DNA from: Isoetes taiwanensis
Taxonomy: Eukaryota; Streptophyta; Lycopodiopsida; Isoetales; Isoetaceae
Direction of reading: 5' to 3'
Assembly: GCA_021234155.1 (NCBI GenBank)
Contig: JAJEKV010000017.1
Span: forward strand, 16,769,478-16,833,477
Length of the DNA stretch: 64,000 nucleotides
This document shows positions 1 to 14,107 of the stretch, piece by piece (within the stretch, counting starts at the first letter, position 1; each line of letters opens with the position of its first letter). The position numbers and the translations under genes were made by a program. Below the pieces are notes generated by a model. That model saw nothing but the letters and a program-made list of their open reading frames with translations, was not told the DNA's origin and searched no databases.

Positions 1-3000
1 CCGACCATGGGCTGGTTGCTCGCCAGGCAGGCGACCATACTCATGTTTAACATCTTGTCCCCACTCCCGTGAATACCATATGAAGATGGTGGAATCGAAT
101 GTTATTGTCCTTGTGCTAGATATGCAGAGACTCCGATATTTTCAAATTATAACAAGTGATATTTTAATAACCGATGAATATTTACCATTGAATGTTCGAT
201 AATATTAAAATTTAGTGCAATATGGCTATCATGCATATCGCCAATTGTCATTTGGGTTTGTTACTTAAGCCTTCCTGAACTCTATTCATTTGGCGTGTTG
301 CGACTAAAATGTATATTAGATTGAAGTATCACTAAAAGAAACGAAATTTTTAAAGAGTAATGATTTGCTGCGTGTCGAGGTTTGATTATTAAAGATATCA
401 CATATGAAATGATTGCCGCGTGTCAGCGATTGCTTAAAGCTGTGTCTGCGTGTAAACCAAATGTGTGGTTTTGTGAAGTTAAAGTCGATCCTGACACGAT
501 TTTCTTCTGCTTGTTTTGCTAAACAACGTTAGAAATAGCGTCAATGCGTCTTTCAACTGTTTACATATATTGAGAGCTGTTGAAAATAGTAATTGTTACA
601 GAAATGCAACATGTGTTTCTTTAAAACTACATCTTCTCTAAGAAAACAATGTCAGCTTTCCAAAAACTACAGTAGAGGAAAACAAGCGCTATGAAAAAGG
701 TATATTTTTACTTCTTCATTAGTAGTATTATGTAAATCTGCTGGCGTGTTTTTGAAACAGCATGACTTCTTTTGCAAAACAGCGGTGACAAGGCCACTGC
801 GTAGAAAAGCGTGCTTAATGGTGAAAAGACGCATTGATAAAATGGCAAAGACGCGGTGAATACGCGAAAAACATACTGCTTATTGCAGAATAAGCGGTAG
901 CGACCTTTATTGTTGTTTTTACGGCATGTAACGCTAGTACGAAGAAAAAACAGCGTGAACAGGGTGAAGTGCGATATTCATGTTTATTACGGTAATCGTA
1001 ATTTTGTTTCTGGTGTGAATGTTATGACATCCAAATAATGGCGGAATATCGTCCCGTATGCGGCAGAATTTAAGAGAAAGTTGAATGGCTTCACCAACGA
1101 AACGCGCGCGTATTTCCGCTGACCAAACATGGCTTGTCTCAAAGCCTTTCGATGTAAATGAGATGGCTAATGGCACTCACTATAGCTGGCCAATATTGCC
1201 ATGTTACCGGTCAGGCAAGCGAATAAAGAAGTAACTCGTAATTAAACGCATGAGCTTGCACCTTTCCGATTGATAGGTATGCGCGTCAACTACCGATATA
1301 TGGTGACATACGGCCTGAATACTGAGACCGATGGTATGTTCGATACCTTCTTAAGAGGAAACACGAAAGAATGAAGACGATAACTGGCAATAAAAGATTG
1401 CATGACATATTCACAATTGCTCGTGCTGTGCGATGGCAACCATCAGCGTGGCATGCCTCCCAAAAATTCTTGAATTAGGACGACGCAGCTGACTGAGCTT
1501 TGTGAAAAATCAGGCAATCTTTGAAAACAAACGCCTGCTAAGGCAAACTTAATCGTGAAATCAAATTCAATGACCGGTTACATTGATGTCGAACTCCTGT
1601 GGCGGCTCTGTGATAACGATACTGGCGTGGAATCAATATGACAACAGCGTTTAGCGTTGCTATTACTGAAATGGCCTGTGCATCATTGTCTCACGGCCAT
1701 TCACAATATATAATTTAGATGAATAAATAAGCATCCGTGAATCAATTTATTTAACGTAAAATGAGCCTTATCTTAATCTAAAAAGGAACATATCTGTCGT
1801 GGCAATATCCATTTCCTCAAAACTATTATTATGCTTTATAAATGTGCTACGCTTAATGAACAGGGCCCAGGAAAACAATTGAGATTGTCGATATAGAGCC
1901 AGCAATGCGCCTTCACAGTTTTCTGGTCAACGCAGGTTTCTTTCAATTAACGCGGAAGTAAGGTTTTCGTTCAATAATTAATAACTGGGTATGAAGGATG
2001 CTGTGAACTCAGGCTCTACTCTGGCAATCGTGATATCTCTGGAAACTTTCCGTATCATATGTAGCAGCGCAATCTCAACAATATTTCCGTCGGAAACGAA
2101 TCAGGCGTAGTCAATGACACTTTGAGCTGAGTCTCGCTCGCACCATTACGCTAAACTTCGTGCGAAATTTTCGTAGGTTTTGAGGCATAACGCGAAGCGG
2201 GAGATACGTTAGCCTAGAATTTTCCATTGAATGGCCCCGAGGCTTTATAAAAAGCTTCTTGTCATAGAAGATAGTGTTCATCTCATCGGTTGGCGTCTTA
2301 ACGATGAGATGCGGCTTAGGTCATGGTCGAAGAATAGACTGGGCGGTGGATTTGGTGTGGTGCATCGGTCTTTCAATTATGGTCAATTATTGGGGTGCTC
2401 AAACCATCGATAATTTTGAAATCAAACTTTCTGCGATTGATCATGTTTCAAAGAAACAACGGTCGCGGACCATGAAAACGATATTAAGAATCTCCCCGGC
2501 AATAGTTCGTATTTCAATCTGCCGACCGACTGCGATACCCACACCCTGAAAACGTCGAATAAGCGATGAAAGAAGAATCGGCTCGCGTTACGTTCGTCTT
2601 ACAATGGATCCGCGATACTTCAAAACGTATGCGCGATCTGCATAATCGGGCGAGGCTCTGTATTGCCCGGCGGTACGCAAAAACGCGTCACTGATGCGTG
2701 AAGCTGACGCCAAAGTGCAGATATCTCCAAGTTAAGCGTAAAACTGAGAAAAAATCGGTCTACAAGATCAACGCTAACATTACGCAAAGAACACCGGTAT
2801 TCGATGCGACATTATTGGCAGCGCTAAACAATGCCCGGCTCTTCCTGAAGGTAGCGGCACGAGGAAAATGATCATGGTTCTTATGCAGATCACTGCGGCT
2901 CCCTTTCACGGCCAGAATCCGTTGTTATTTATTATTATCTGGCGGTTGGTTTGAAAAAGATCGCGGCGAGACATATGCGCATTTGTTTTTCGCGACTCAG

Positions 3001-6000
3001 CTTGTTAACGGCGTGAAACTTTGAAAAAGATCGTAACTGGTTTTATGCACCGTTTCTTCACCTTAAGAAATCGATACGACTTTATTAACCTTCGATGCGG
3101 TCGAGTCTGCTTGAGCGCAGCATGAATTGACATGAAAACGGCTTGCCCAGAATCTTCCTTTCGCAAATTCAAATAAATTGTGCGGCTGTTCAAACCAGAC
3201 TGAACTAGATCGGCTGGCGTGAATTATCGCGTTCACCGGCGCAAGACTTCCCTCCGTAAGAAGAACGATTTGTCATGTCTATTATTGATCAGTTGGAAAT
3301 GCGAGGGCTTGAACATCTTTGAATATGGAATTATATTCGGTGTGGTGCGGGAATATTTGTAATTGCCGTGGTGCCATTGTTCGTATTTAATACAACGTCT
3401 TAAGGGCTTCGAAAATCCCCAACGTAATATTTCAATAATAAAACTATGGAACAATTAAATATCGGTAACCAATGTTAAATCGGTGAATGGGGAGCGCGTC
3501 TTTGAGCGGTACGTCCTAACTGAGAATGAGCTGTCTCGGACCGGTAGATAACTTGAGAACATGAAAGCGATCTCTATGAGTTATTTTCAAATCAATGATT
3601 CAGTGGGGTTCATAATTTAAATGGCTTTTGGACACACAACTTATGATGGTATTATATGATGATTGATCTTTTAGATTTTAGGTACGCCAACTGAACTGAA
3701 TGATTTAATGGTTTGCTACTGTCCTTTAACTTTGAATTCGTATTGATATTATACTATTAATGACCGCCGTGGACCGATGCATTATGTAACATATTGCCAT
3801 TATGAGTAATGCGTTATGGTGATGAAAGGCTTTATCGGTCTTGTGGTTGTGGTGTGGATATGGAGTTAATAATTGAATTATTACCGTAACGCTAAGTTGG
3901 TCTTCATGATAATTGGCGATGAAGGGCAACTGAACAAACGAAGAACTGGGCCGTTGGAATGGAAGACTTTAGCAAAACGCTTTGATGCTAAATTAATTTG
4001 TTAACGACAATATTAACAGAACGTTTCCACAACTTTGTTCTTCGTTTATTCGATGATGTCGGTCTTAACCGGCCGCAGCCAATGACGTTCGACTGACACA
4101 TTCCCCGCTTCACTTGACCATAGCGACCGTAAAGTTAATCGGCGACGTTAGTTGAGACTTCGACTTCTTCAGCGACACTATGAAGACTCTGGGTAAATAG
4201 GCGATACCTGAAACATCGTTACGCGAAACTCTTCATTCATGACCCACAACAAGTTGCGACCGCTTCGGCAAATATTCTCTACGTTCATCATATCCGGTCT
4301 GTAATGACCCATGGCTAATAGGCTGGATCTATCGATAACTGACGTTGTCTAGAAGGCGTACGGAACTGGAACGATGACGGACATATTAATGTAAACTTCG
4401 AAACAACGGCGTATATGGCGACTCACAACCAAAATGTTAATGAATCATGAAACCGGCTATGTTGATCGAAAGATTAAAGGTGTACTGACAACTTAAGGTT
4501 TGAACCGATGTTTTCTCTGCTTTTCGGTAACGAAAACGATACTCGCGACGATGACGACGAAAATACCGTATTTAACTTCGTTGACGGCGAAATAATCATG
4601 ACCGTTTGGTTAACGATATGAATTTTAATTTGGGGCGGAAAAAGGTTTATATATATGTTTGGGTAAACCATCCTTTTGAAGAAACTTTCGTAAAAACTAC
4701 GCTTACTATAAATCTGCGTCGAAAAAATACACTCGCAGAGGCTTGCCAAAGACCGCGTTTCTTTAACAAAAGGCATACGCTCAGCGAAAGCAACGGCTCC
4801 ATCAAAAATGGCGGGTGTGTTCGCTATCATAGCGACGCCATCGATACGCACTCACCGAATACGTAATGGAACACTACGTGATGTAATGAACCAAAACTAA
4901 TGTTGACGATGGACGTAAACAGTGTTGGCGTGATGGTGGATGATGATATAACAATCTTTCTGAAGCTCAATCGCGGCTAATCCTGTCTTATGGTCCCAAG
5001 CGACCTGCGTTCTTGCCTATTGCAAATAATGCGGTATGTGACGATGCGTGTTCGCACTAGAGGCTTTAGGCGAAGCTTGGCAGAACACCGCCTTGTTAAA
5101 TATTGAGCAATGCGGTTGATTCTTATTTTATTGGAATATGCTGTTTTATGATATTAGTGTCATGTTCCACGCTTAACTATTGGTTCCTGTGCCCGCCATC
5201 TATTGTCATCTATTAGGCATGTTATTTTCGTCTCCGTATACTCTTCAGTACGATAATCTATCTTAGCAACTTTGCCGCGATTTGCATTTCAATTCGTCTG
5301 GCGCATGAAGTGCGTGCAATCTTGTTATTGTCGGAGATCCCGAAAGAAAGATAAAGATAAAACAAAAGCGGCAGAAACAACCGCGGTGTATTGACTTTAA
5401 GGACCCGACGCAATCCCCAATTTATTGAAATGGTGGTTGATCTGAAACGGCGTTATCCCCGCAAAAGTGACGGCGAGCCTCGCGCAGAACAAAGAATCCC
5501 CGAAGTAGAACGCATGAAGTGGGAGCAACTTTAGTATGCTAACATCATGCCCAATAAGAGCGTTGCGTTTTGTCGGTGAGCGAGCGTGTTCTGTAACGTC
5601 AGCGCGTTCTATTTGTAATTGGCTGCGAAATAGAAACTTCTGTGTTGGCAGGCTTTTACGTGGAGATGATTACCTTATTTAACGTTGAGTGTTGACCTTG
5701 AAACTCCGCGCAAAATACGCCAGGCGACCGGCGAGAATGAAAGGAAATTTTCGACCATCCAAAATTTAAAGCGCGATACGATTTCCGACATAAACTTTCG
5801 ACATTTTGGACTTTGAATGAGCTAAAGCGTGAAATCTTGAGAAACTTAATTCTTGTTTTTTCTTTATGAATTGGATTCATCGACGCCGTTATTGAAATGG
5901 GATCGCTAAAGCTGCCGTCGCTCGGAAGAAAATATTGTTATTCTTGAATCTTAACGAGAACATGTGCTTTTAATTTCTTCAGGGGAGCAACGAAGGGTCT

Positions 6001-7000
6001 TCAACTGCGGTAGTGTGTTATTTTGAATTTAATACATTCTTCGTTACATCTTGATTATTGCTCTGTTGAAGGCAGTTACGTTAGTTATTAAACGCGTTAG
6101 TCGCCGTTCAAAAGCGTTAAGTTCTACTGCTATATTGACTGGCGTGAACGTGTTGAACGAAGTGAAGACAGCGGGCATGAAGTCGCGTGGAATTCAACTG
6201 AGCGAAGTGGAGACAACTTCTTTTCAAATGGAACAACTGCCCATCGCTGAACATCATTTCGATATCAGCCTGCCATACCAGGACTTATGTTTACAACTCC
6301 ATCCTCTCGCATGACCAACGCAGCAGAAATTTTACCCGACCAGGAAAACAATGATTACGTCGGAAAACTTTGAAGGCGACTGCGCATCGGCGATGGGCGC
6401 CAGTGCAATCGTGCCAGTGGTGACGATAGATAACGTCTTTGGGCTTCACAATGCGTGGTGAAGCCAGTCGCGATAGAAGTCTTGAAAGAAGGTATGCCAC
6501 CTGTCGCTTCGAAAGCTTGGGCAATCAAGAGGCAGCGTCAACGATTCACAGCAGACGGTGCAATGCTTTGTCATGCCTCGCGATCTGAAATGCGACAGCC
6601 GACCTCGGGACCGTCGCATCGTGTTTACGCCGGAAAAATGGGGCATTGGCAGAAGGCGTGACTTATGATGTGTGGTATAAAGTTGGTCGAAAACTTTGAA
6701 CCAACTTTGTTACCGGTGTCGATGAATTGAGTGAGCTTTGGCCTGACGTTTTCTGAATAAATTCGTTATTAGCAACTGAACTTGTTAACGCATTTCGCTG
6801 AACTTGTTATCGCTTGACGGTGAATAGGCTGCATATATGGTTTTCGAGCGCGTGAAATGGTTCCGACTATTTCAATACGATGGCTTACTATAAATAATGA
6901 ACGTCATTAGATGGCTGCATCTATGGTGTTGTACAGCATTGTGTTTTCATGGTGTTATGGAGACGAACTATGCGTGAACGCTTATGATATTTCTGCTATT
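1..7000. other. No supported gene; short scattered frames
   Basis: The longest standard frame here is 125 codons on the minus strand (4474-4851), overlapped by an 86-codon plus frame (4606-4866) in the same DNA. Neither resembles a family I know. At 6290-6740 the plus strand reads like protein in short patches that change frame, for example a patch near 6661 containing YDVWYKVGRKL. Patches of this kind fit frameshift-ridden or artificial coding text and cannot be called a gene. The first 900 bases hold no frame of note. Confidence 0.5.
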
Positions 7001-10000
7001 TCTTCTTCTTTGAGTGCGCGGCAACTGTTTTGAATAGACAATTCTCTGATCCTTGCAATGACAAATGGACGGGGGTTGTTCAACGACACGAAGGTTATGG
7101 GAACTCCTCAATGATAAGGCGGTGGAGTAACACCTCTCGGTTTTCAACTACTGGCACTCACAGATCTTGAACAAACTCGGAGCCACGCTTGATCTCTTTT
7201 TCGCTAACCTGGCACTTTGAACCTTGGATCAACGACTAGAAGGAACCGTTCTACAAAAGTGTCTGGCAATGTAACGATCTTGAGGTTGAACTGAAATAGG
7301 CTAGTAACGGTCCTGCACTCTATTGAGGGCTGAAATCTGACGACTTTATCTGCATGCTAACGAACGGTCGGATGAAGACGGGAAGAACTTTATCAAACAT
7401 TATGACTTTCTTTATCTTTATTCGAATGAATATTAGCCTGCCGAAACTCGGTACTAATCTGACTTGGTCACGGATTTGAGTGAACAATCTGTCTGATATT
7501 TCGCTTCTTTTGATATGCTGAGTCTCTGCGGTCTGTTGAGATGGTTGCAATGAATCTTCCATCTTTTCCGCTTGACCGTAATCAATACAGTTCCATTCGG
7601 TGATATGGCGAAGTTACATTACTGCTACCAGATATAATAACGCAGCGGAGAACTCGATTCAGAAACGGCGACCTGTCTAGACCAGTTGTAGATATTTCAA
7701 CTGGTTCAAGACGTGTTACCGAGCTTCTGGCGGTCTGGTTATTAACTTTCGACTACGATGGTTCGTCGCATATACTTGTGCGACACGCGATAACTTCGCA
7801 ATGGCTGAAGTTTTCGGTAATGATTGACGATCCAACGAAGTAACAAAACGGATTTGGTGAGCGTTATGCAACGAACATTCAAATGAAGCTGGCCCGCTTG
7901 AACGATGAACTGACTTCGAACTCCAGGCTCTGGCGATTCGAAGTTGCGTATAAAATCTTACGGATGATGATCGGACCATAATATCTGAAATGACTCGGGT
8001 TCTTATATGGGTATGCCATCGGGCCATATTAACGAGAACGATGAAGAACGATTTTTGACATGGTACATGCGGGGTAAACATTCGATGAATTTCATTGACG
8101 GAATGGTTATTGATCGACAACTATGGGGATGCGACGAATAAATGAAGTTCATTGCATGCGAGCGTATCAGAAAGGAGATTATCGAGACCGATTCTATTCG
8201 AATTCTGTCCGAGTCAAAATCGACAGGCGAAAGGAAAAGCATTGTTGATATTGTGAACATTGGTGAACCAGGACTGATGTTATGTGCGGCGGGAGTTAAT
8301 AATTATACCAAGAAAGAGTTAAAGAGGTGAGGAAAAACGCGGCGGTTGCGTGATGGCAGGCTTCGGAAGTCACGGTGTACACGTGCTAATGAAAACCGCA
8401 GTGAGTTGATAAAGCCAATACGAAAGGATTCTGAGGACTGTTCGACTGGGCGATACGAAGCGTTCAAACGAGAAAATCGGCGTCTTCACGGCTTATGAAT
8501 GGATATGATATTCCATGGTGCTCGTCTTCTGCATTTAACGGCGGCCTCGACAACATCTCTTCCCCAAAATCACGCCGGCTGCAATGTTAACGGAAATGAA
8601 CGCCGGGCGAATCAAAGTCGTGTTATCCACTGTGATCTTGAAGCAACGTCGCGGATGCGGATTTTCACCGCATCTGTGTTTTGATGCTCAGCTTGTTCAG
8701 GATGAAATTCCCACCTTACTGTCGCCGAACTCGCCGCTGGCTTCTTCTTCCGGGTATGACACTATTTGCCGAATTCTATTGATTTCAGCTTACATTTTTT
8801 CCCCATATCCATTTTGAGGACTCTGAAGTACTGATTGCTTACATCTTCTGTCTTTTGTGCATGGGGCGTAAATGCTTCGACTATCTGTCTTGGCGGAATT
8901 TAAACACTCTTGCGTCGCTTTATGCACGGTGGCAATGCACCTTCACCTCTTTCCGACGAGTGGATATTAATGGCACGGAATGATCTTTGAATAGCAGCGG
9001 GCGTCGCCCGTAGTTACTGCGTCTATCCTCCTGCCGGTGAATCAACTGCGCCAATCCTCGAATGATAAATGCGCTTTTAATGAATGAGCGGATATTCAAA
9101 CGATTCATCGGGAAGAAACCGGGATATTTAAAGTTGCTTTATTCTCTATTGTTCAAACCTATTAGACAGCGACGCATGATACTCAATGGCCGTCTATTCA
9201 TCATTTATACGTATTTGATGTAGAGATTGGAAAAGAACAAGGGCATAAATTCATATCGATGAGGACAGCCATGGTGCGCAAAGTGAAGGTTCTTTAATAC
9301 GCAGAAAACAGCTGGAACTGACGAACTGCTATGTTGTCACTGGGTGTTTGGTACCGAAAGATAACGCTATGGCTTTAGCAGGGTATCATCTGTTATGAAG
9401 TGTTCGAAGCAAATCAGTATGACCGGACGACAATGAACGCGATGCGTAATGCTGATCTCTTAATGACGTATTAACTATACGCAAAGTATACGCGAGGGCG
9501 GATGATGGTTTACCAACGTTCTATGCCGTCGCCGTAATTTTATTCTTGTTGAATTTTGATGATCCGTACGCTGATTACTGACACTTGCCATTCTTGGCCA
9601 TCATATTATTGATAATGGCTCATCATTGTTATGGTGATGTTCACCCTTAGAATGATTATATGTATTGATGACGATCGTAACCTTATCTTTTTAGCATTCG
9701 CGACAGGTAGTCAGAAGGAGCAGAACGTTTAATCTCCCGCGTAAGGATTCGCCGCGCTCATAGATCCCCGTCCCTTGACCTAGATGTTAACATAAATAAC
9801 GAAATCTCAGTTTATTATGCGATGGGAATGGAAATATGATAGGGCGTGAAGCAACTGAACATTTGAATCGGCAGCAACCATCAATAGCACCTTTATCAAA
9901 TTAGGTCTTGGAGATAACAGAGCTTAAATGAGGAAATTTTTCCCCTATGCTTCGTAAAACACTTTGAAACCGATATGGCTTCAAATTTTCATTACTTCGA

Positions 10001-13000
10001 CGATAAGCAACGAAGTCAAGATAAAGAAAGTCAATGCCAACTTTATGAGCGACAGCTTTATTAGGTAAAACAAAGCCATTTTAAACGAGAAAATAAGATT
10101 AGCGAATATTGTCGTCAGCTGCTGATGACATAATGTTTCGACAGCAATACGAAAACCAGAACTGGCGGTTTTAGTTCTTCGATACCGTAATTTCTTTAAC
10201 GCTGAATTTCTTTCAATTATGCATGGCGAGATGGAGAAAACTTTAGGCCATACATGTGCAGAAATCAGGATTATTTTGATGTTGCAAAGCTGGCCTCGAA
10301 ATTTTCGGTCGGCTTGAAAATTTTGGCGGTCGGAAATTCTTGTTGTCGACGGTCGCGGGAATGTAACGGTGTGCTGGTACCGTATTGATCGGATCATGTG
10401 CGACTTCGTTTTTCATGTATGCTGAAATACGTATTATCCATGAGTTGAAGCTGATAGGTTGCTAATGGCTTTACATCCCAATTCTATGGGTGGTACAGAC
10501 ACATGTTGTTGTTCTTTCATGACTTGTTGATGTTTTAGCAATTCTGAAGATGTTCAAGGTAAATCGTGCGCATTTCAATGATTTCGACCTTCTTTACCGT
10601 GGTGATTTCAAAGATACGGTGGCGAGAACTCAGATGTCCAGAAGTGAAGAGATTGATGCTGGTGAATTTTCGGGGGTAGTTCGTAATTGCACGAACTTTC
10701 TTTGCTTTATCTTGTTGTCTTCTTTATTATGAAGAGGTGTCGTCAGATAATGCACGAGGAAGCAATGTCATGATCAACACTCATTTTCAGGTAGCGGGTA
10801 CCATGATTCTCGCTTTTCGCCGATTCTTTTTCTAGCGGTGTCATGCTTTAGAAAGGTATGAAGGCGGTTAGAGGAGAGCTAAGAGGAAGTGGGCGGATGA
10901 GCTTTATTGCTCCAGGCGATCAGCATGGAAGAATGTAGCTCGGAACTGGAAGGATTCGCTGTTAATGCAAGGAACTGGAAAGAAGACAATTAGTAATGCA
11001 CAACGACGTTCACAACTCCAGGATGAATGCAATGAAAGAAGGCCAGTAATTGAAGTGCTGCGGTCGCCGTGGAAAACGGTGATGGCGGAAGTGTTTGCCG
11101 TAGGTTTATAACGTCATCAATATTAACGAAATGGGCTTTCTCGAACTACATGCTGAGCGAAGATTGTCTGGCTTCTTTATGAAAGAAGGCAGATGGCGGT
11201 AGTCATGGTATGTTCAATAAGATTGGAAGGCAAACTCATGGCGGAGAAAACGAATGGTGAATTTGAGACGCGATACGGAAGTTTTCCCCGTAATGAAACT
11301 TCATCGAATAAAAGCTTGCGGAAAGGCCATGCGCTGCGCTTTGTGAAGAGACTTGCGGTATTTTAAAGCGATTTGTTTTCAGGTGTTGGGTTGGTTTCGG
11401 CAGGTTAACGTGTTGTGTTCTGCGGCAATTCTTTCAGCGATTTGGCGATATCCATGCTTTCAAATGTCGTGCGGCATTTCGTATACCTCGTATCAATAGG
11501 GGACGCTCCATGATTTGAAATTGCGCGTACTTATTATTGATATTGACGCAATGCATCTAAAGCTACGTAATGCTTCGGCCTACGGCTTTGAAGATGCTTG
11601 TGCTGGAATGGTCGGGGAAAGGTGACGTCAACGCTGTTGTCTGTTTAACGGGCTTATTGAAGTGAAGTGCCAACTTTGTCGAAAGTTACGAAGTGAACCA
11701 TCAATGGGTGGAAGACATTTGATAATTCAAGTTGTTATTCTTAAATGGATATTTAACCGAGCTTCTTTTGAATAGCGGTTTATGAGGAGGACAATTGGCA
11801 TTTGAAGGAAAACTTGTTGAGAACAATCTTGGGAAACGATAATTGATGGCTGTGCTAACTGGCTGAAAGGTGATCTGACCAAACTGTTGATAATTACGAT
11901 TAGGAAAAGAATAAGAACTAAGAAGGTATTACGAAGCAACTGATATTGGAAATCAAAAGATGATAACGATGCTATGTTTTGCTTCTTTGGCGGAAGCTCC
12001 CAAACGTCAGCAACTTGTTTACAGGCGACGCGATATAGCGGATTGTTCAATTTCTGGCGTGCCTTTCACTCATTCATTCGTCGCAATTATGAGCCCGGAA
12101 TGTTGAAGCTTAGCGAAGGTATTTCAAGGACACTATGAACTGGGTGATTGACTTTGGAAGAACCACCTTCGAAATCAGCGAAGGTAAGCTTGCGTTGGAG
12201 AAGGTATTCCAATGCATTTTGGTGCATCATAGGCATGCTCCCCACCTTCTACGAAGCGAATAGAAAGATCATTGAAACATTTTACATGAAATGACGATGA
12301 AGAAACATGATGTTATGTAGTTCAACATTGTTTGCGAAAACGTATGATTTCGCTGAACGAGTGTCATTACAGATAAATGATAAATGGAGGATGTTTACTT
12401 CTGGCGGTTCTTTCGAAAGCAGCTGGAAAACCAATGGCGCGGAATTTCTTTGCGTCATATCATGGCAAAGTATTGCACATTTTGGTCTGTTGATTTCTTT
12501 TTGGTGGCATTTCTTTAAGAATACGTAGTATCGCTGGGAATGACATGATGATATTTGATATTTGCTGATAAAGGCCTCGCATGGTGTTGAAGGAATTGAT
12601 GCCGCAGAATGCGCATGATATCGGATATTGTTTCGCGTACAGAATCGGGGTAACGAACGATGAAAGATCGTCATAACGGTACAGTTAGAATTTTACATGT
12701 TGTTGCAAAACTGCGTATTTACATGATTGATATTTTGAGGAGATGTATCAATGAGGTTGATAAATTGGCGATCATGATTAGTTTCTTGGTTGAACGATAA
12801 CCGGTTTTGTGCATTCCAATGACTACTACGTTTTCCTAATAGTTCGTTAACTACCGTTGAGCGAAGAAATTTGGGGATGCATAAACAAAAGCGAACTGAG
12901 TTGATGAACTAATTCAGTGTTGAACGGTAGCGAAAGCCAGTCATCTATGAAGGATCATGAATGAGTTTGATAGCCAGTTGATGTTGAGGGCCAACAACCA

Positions 13001-13600
13001 GAGGCAGTGAACATACGTCATCGGAAATGCCTTTAAACCTAAACACATTGAAGAACTTTAAGGTGCTAAATTTGCTGAAGGAAGTGGTCGAACGAAGTAT
13101 AACGGGAAGATGATTTATTGGCGAAGATGCGCGGTACGTGCATCGACCGCGGTCATCATTAGTCGATTGCGCGATATCGGTGAGCAACCGAGTGAAAGAG
13201 CATATGCAAACTTTCCCGAGAGGATGTTCATGATCATCTTTAGTCGGTTTTGTTTTGCGAAAACAGTCTTTATCGCGATTGTGAGGATGAGCTTTACCGG
13301 TTATTCAATGAAAATGGAGACAGAACTTCTTTATCATGCAAGCGTGCTATGTAACAAGCCAATTCGGTAACGACATTCATATTCAGTAATAAAGAAAGTT
13401 TCATTCTTTTTCGACGAATCTAACTGGCGCGATTTATTTTGAAATGTGAACTGGTTGGATCTGTGTCCACCGATTGAGGACGGTCGAGACGATTTACTGT
13501 AACGTAACCAATCTATACTGATCTTTGCAGAATGAAGCTTTGTTACGATTTGCCTTGTTCAATTCGGCTATTGTGCTTCAATGCCAAATAACTGGCGATT
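7000..13600. other. No supported gene; short scattered frames
   Basis: The longest standard frames are 138 codons (9981-10397), 134 codons (7716-8120) and 130 codons (12282-12674), all minus strand. They are typical of chance and match no family I recognise. A plus-strand patch at about 7100-7290 reads like a helical protein segment (it includes HSQILNKLGATLDLFF) but is bounded by TAA, contains an in-frame TGA and has no start or ribosome binding site. GAGGAG-like purine boxes (near 11790 and 12738) are followed only by very short frames. Confidence 0.5.
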
Positions 13601-13613
13601 GCTGTCAATTTAG

Positions 13614-14084
13614 ATGTTGATCGGTGGTTATGGCGAAGATTCAACTAGCGAATGTAAACTTTCTCTCCGGTCGATACGCCAACTATTTCAGATGGTCATT
13701 GACGGTAAAATGGAACACAGGCGATTTGCGGCAATGTTCGAGACTACCCCAGTAATTGTCTACGATGATGTAGATTATTATTGCAACCATAAACCAATGG
13801 AAAGGAGCAATGCCCCGGTACGTATGTTTGGTGTGATGCGAATGCCGTATTTAGAATATCAATTGGTGTTGATGACAAGTATCGTTTGGTGTGGAAGTTG
13901 CGGTACAAACGCTTTGCATAAACAGGCCCGAACAATGAAGAAAAACAAGAACACGAAACGAGTTCTATGTTCAATGATTCGGAACGTGGTAAATTGGAAC
14001 TGTCGCATTCAACGTAGTTTGTATTCAATAACCAGAGACTGTCATATTCTGGAATTGGTCGTTGCACGACTGACGTTAACGTGA
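13614..14084 (+). CDS. Unidentified ORF, 156 aa, with a rival frame
   Basis: This is one of the longest plus-strand frames. It starts at ATG (13614) directly after an in-frame TAG and has no convincing ribosome binding site. Residues 1-75 look protein-like and acidic/aromatic (VIVYDDVDYYCNHKP near residues 48-62). From about 13793 the next frame looks better: between TAA 13790 and TAA 13919 it reads through NAVFRISIGVDDKYRLVW, then continues in phase past that TAA and past TAG 14015 to TAA 14105. The picture is of coding-like text that slips frame near 13800-13850 and also carries stops. No family is recognised. It may be a broken gene, a sequencing error or chance. Confidence 0.15.
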   Translation: MLIGGYGEDSTSECKLSLRSIRQLFQMVIDGKMEHRRFAAMFETTPVIVYDDVDYYCNHKPMERSNAPVRMFGVMRMPYLEYQLVLMTSIVWCGSCGTNALHKQARTMKKNKNTKRVLCSMIRNVVNWNCRIQRSLYSITRDCHILELVVARLTLT

Positions 14085-14107
14085 AAACTTGAAGCTTCAA
14101 CTTTTAA

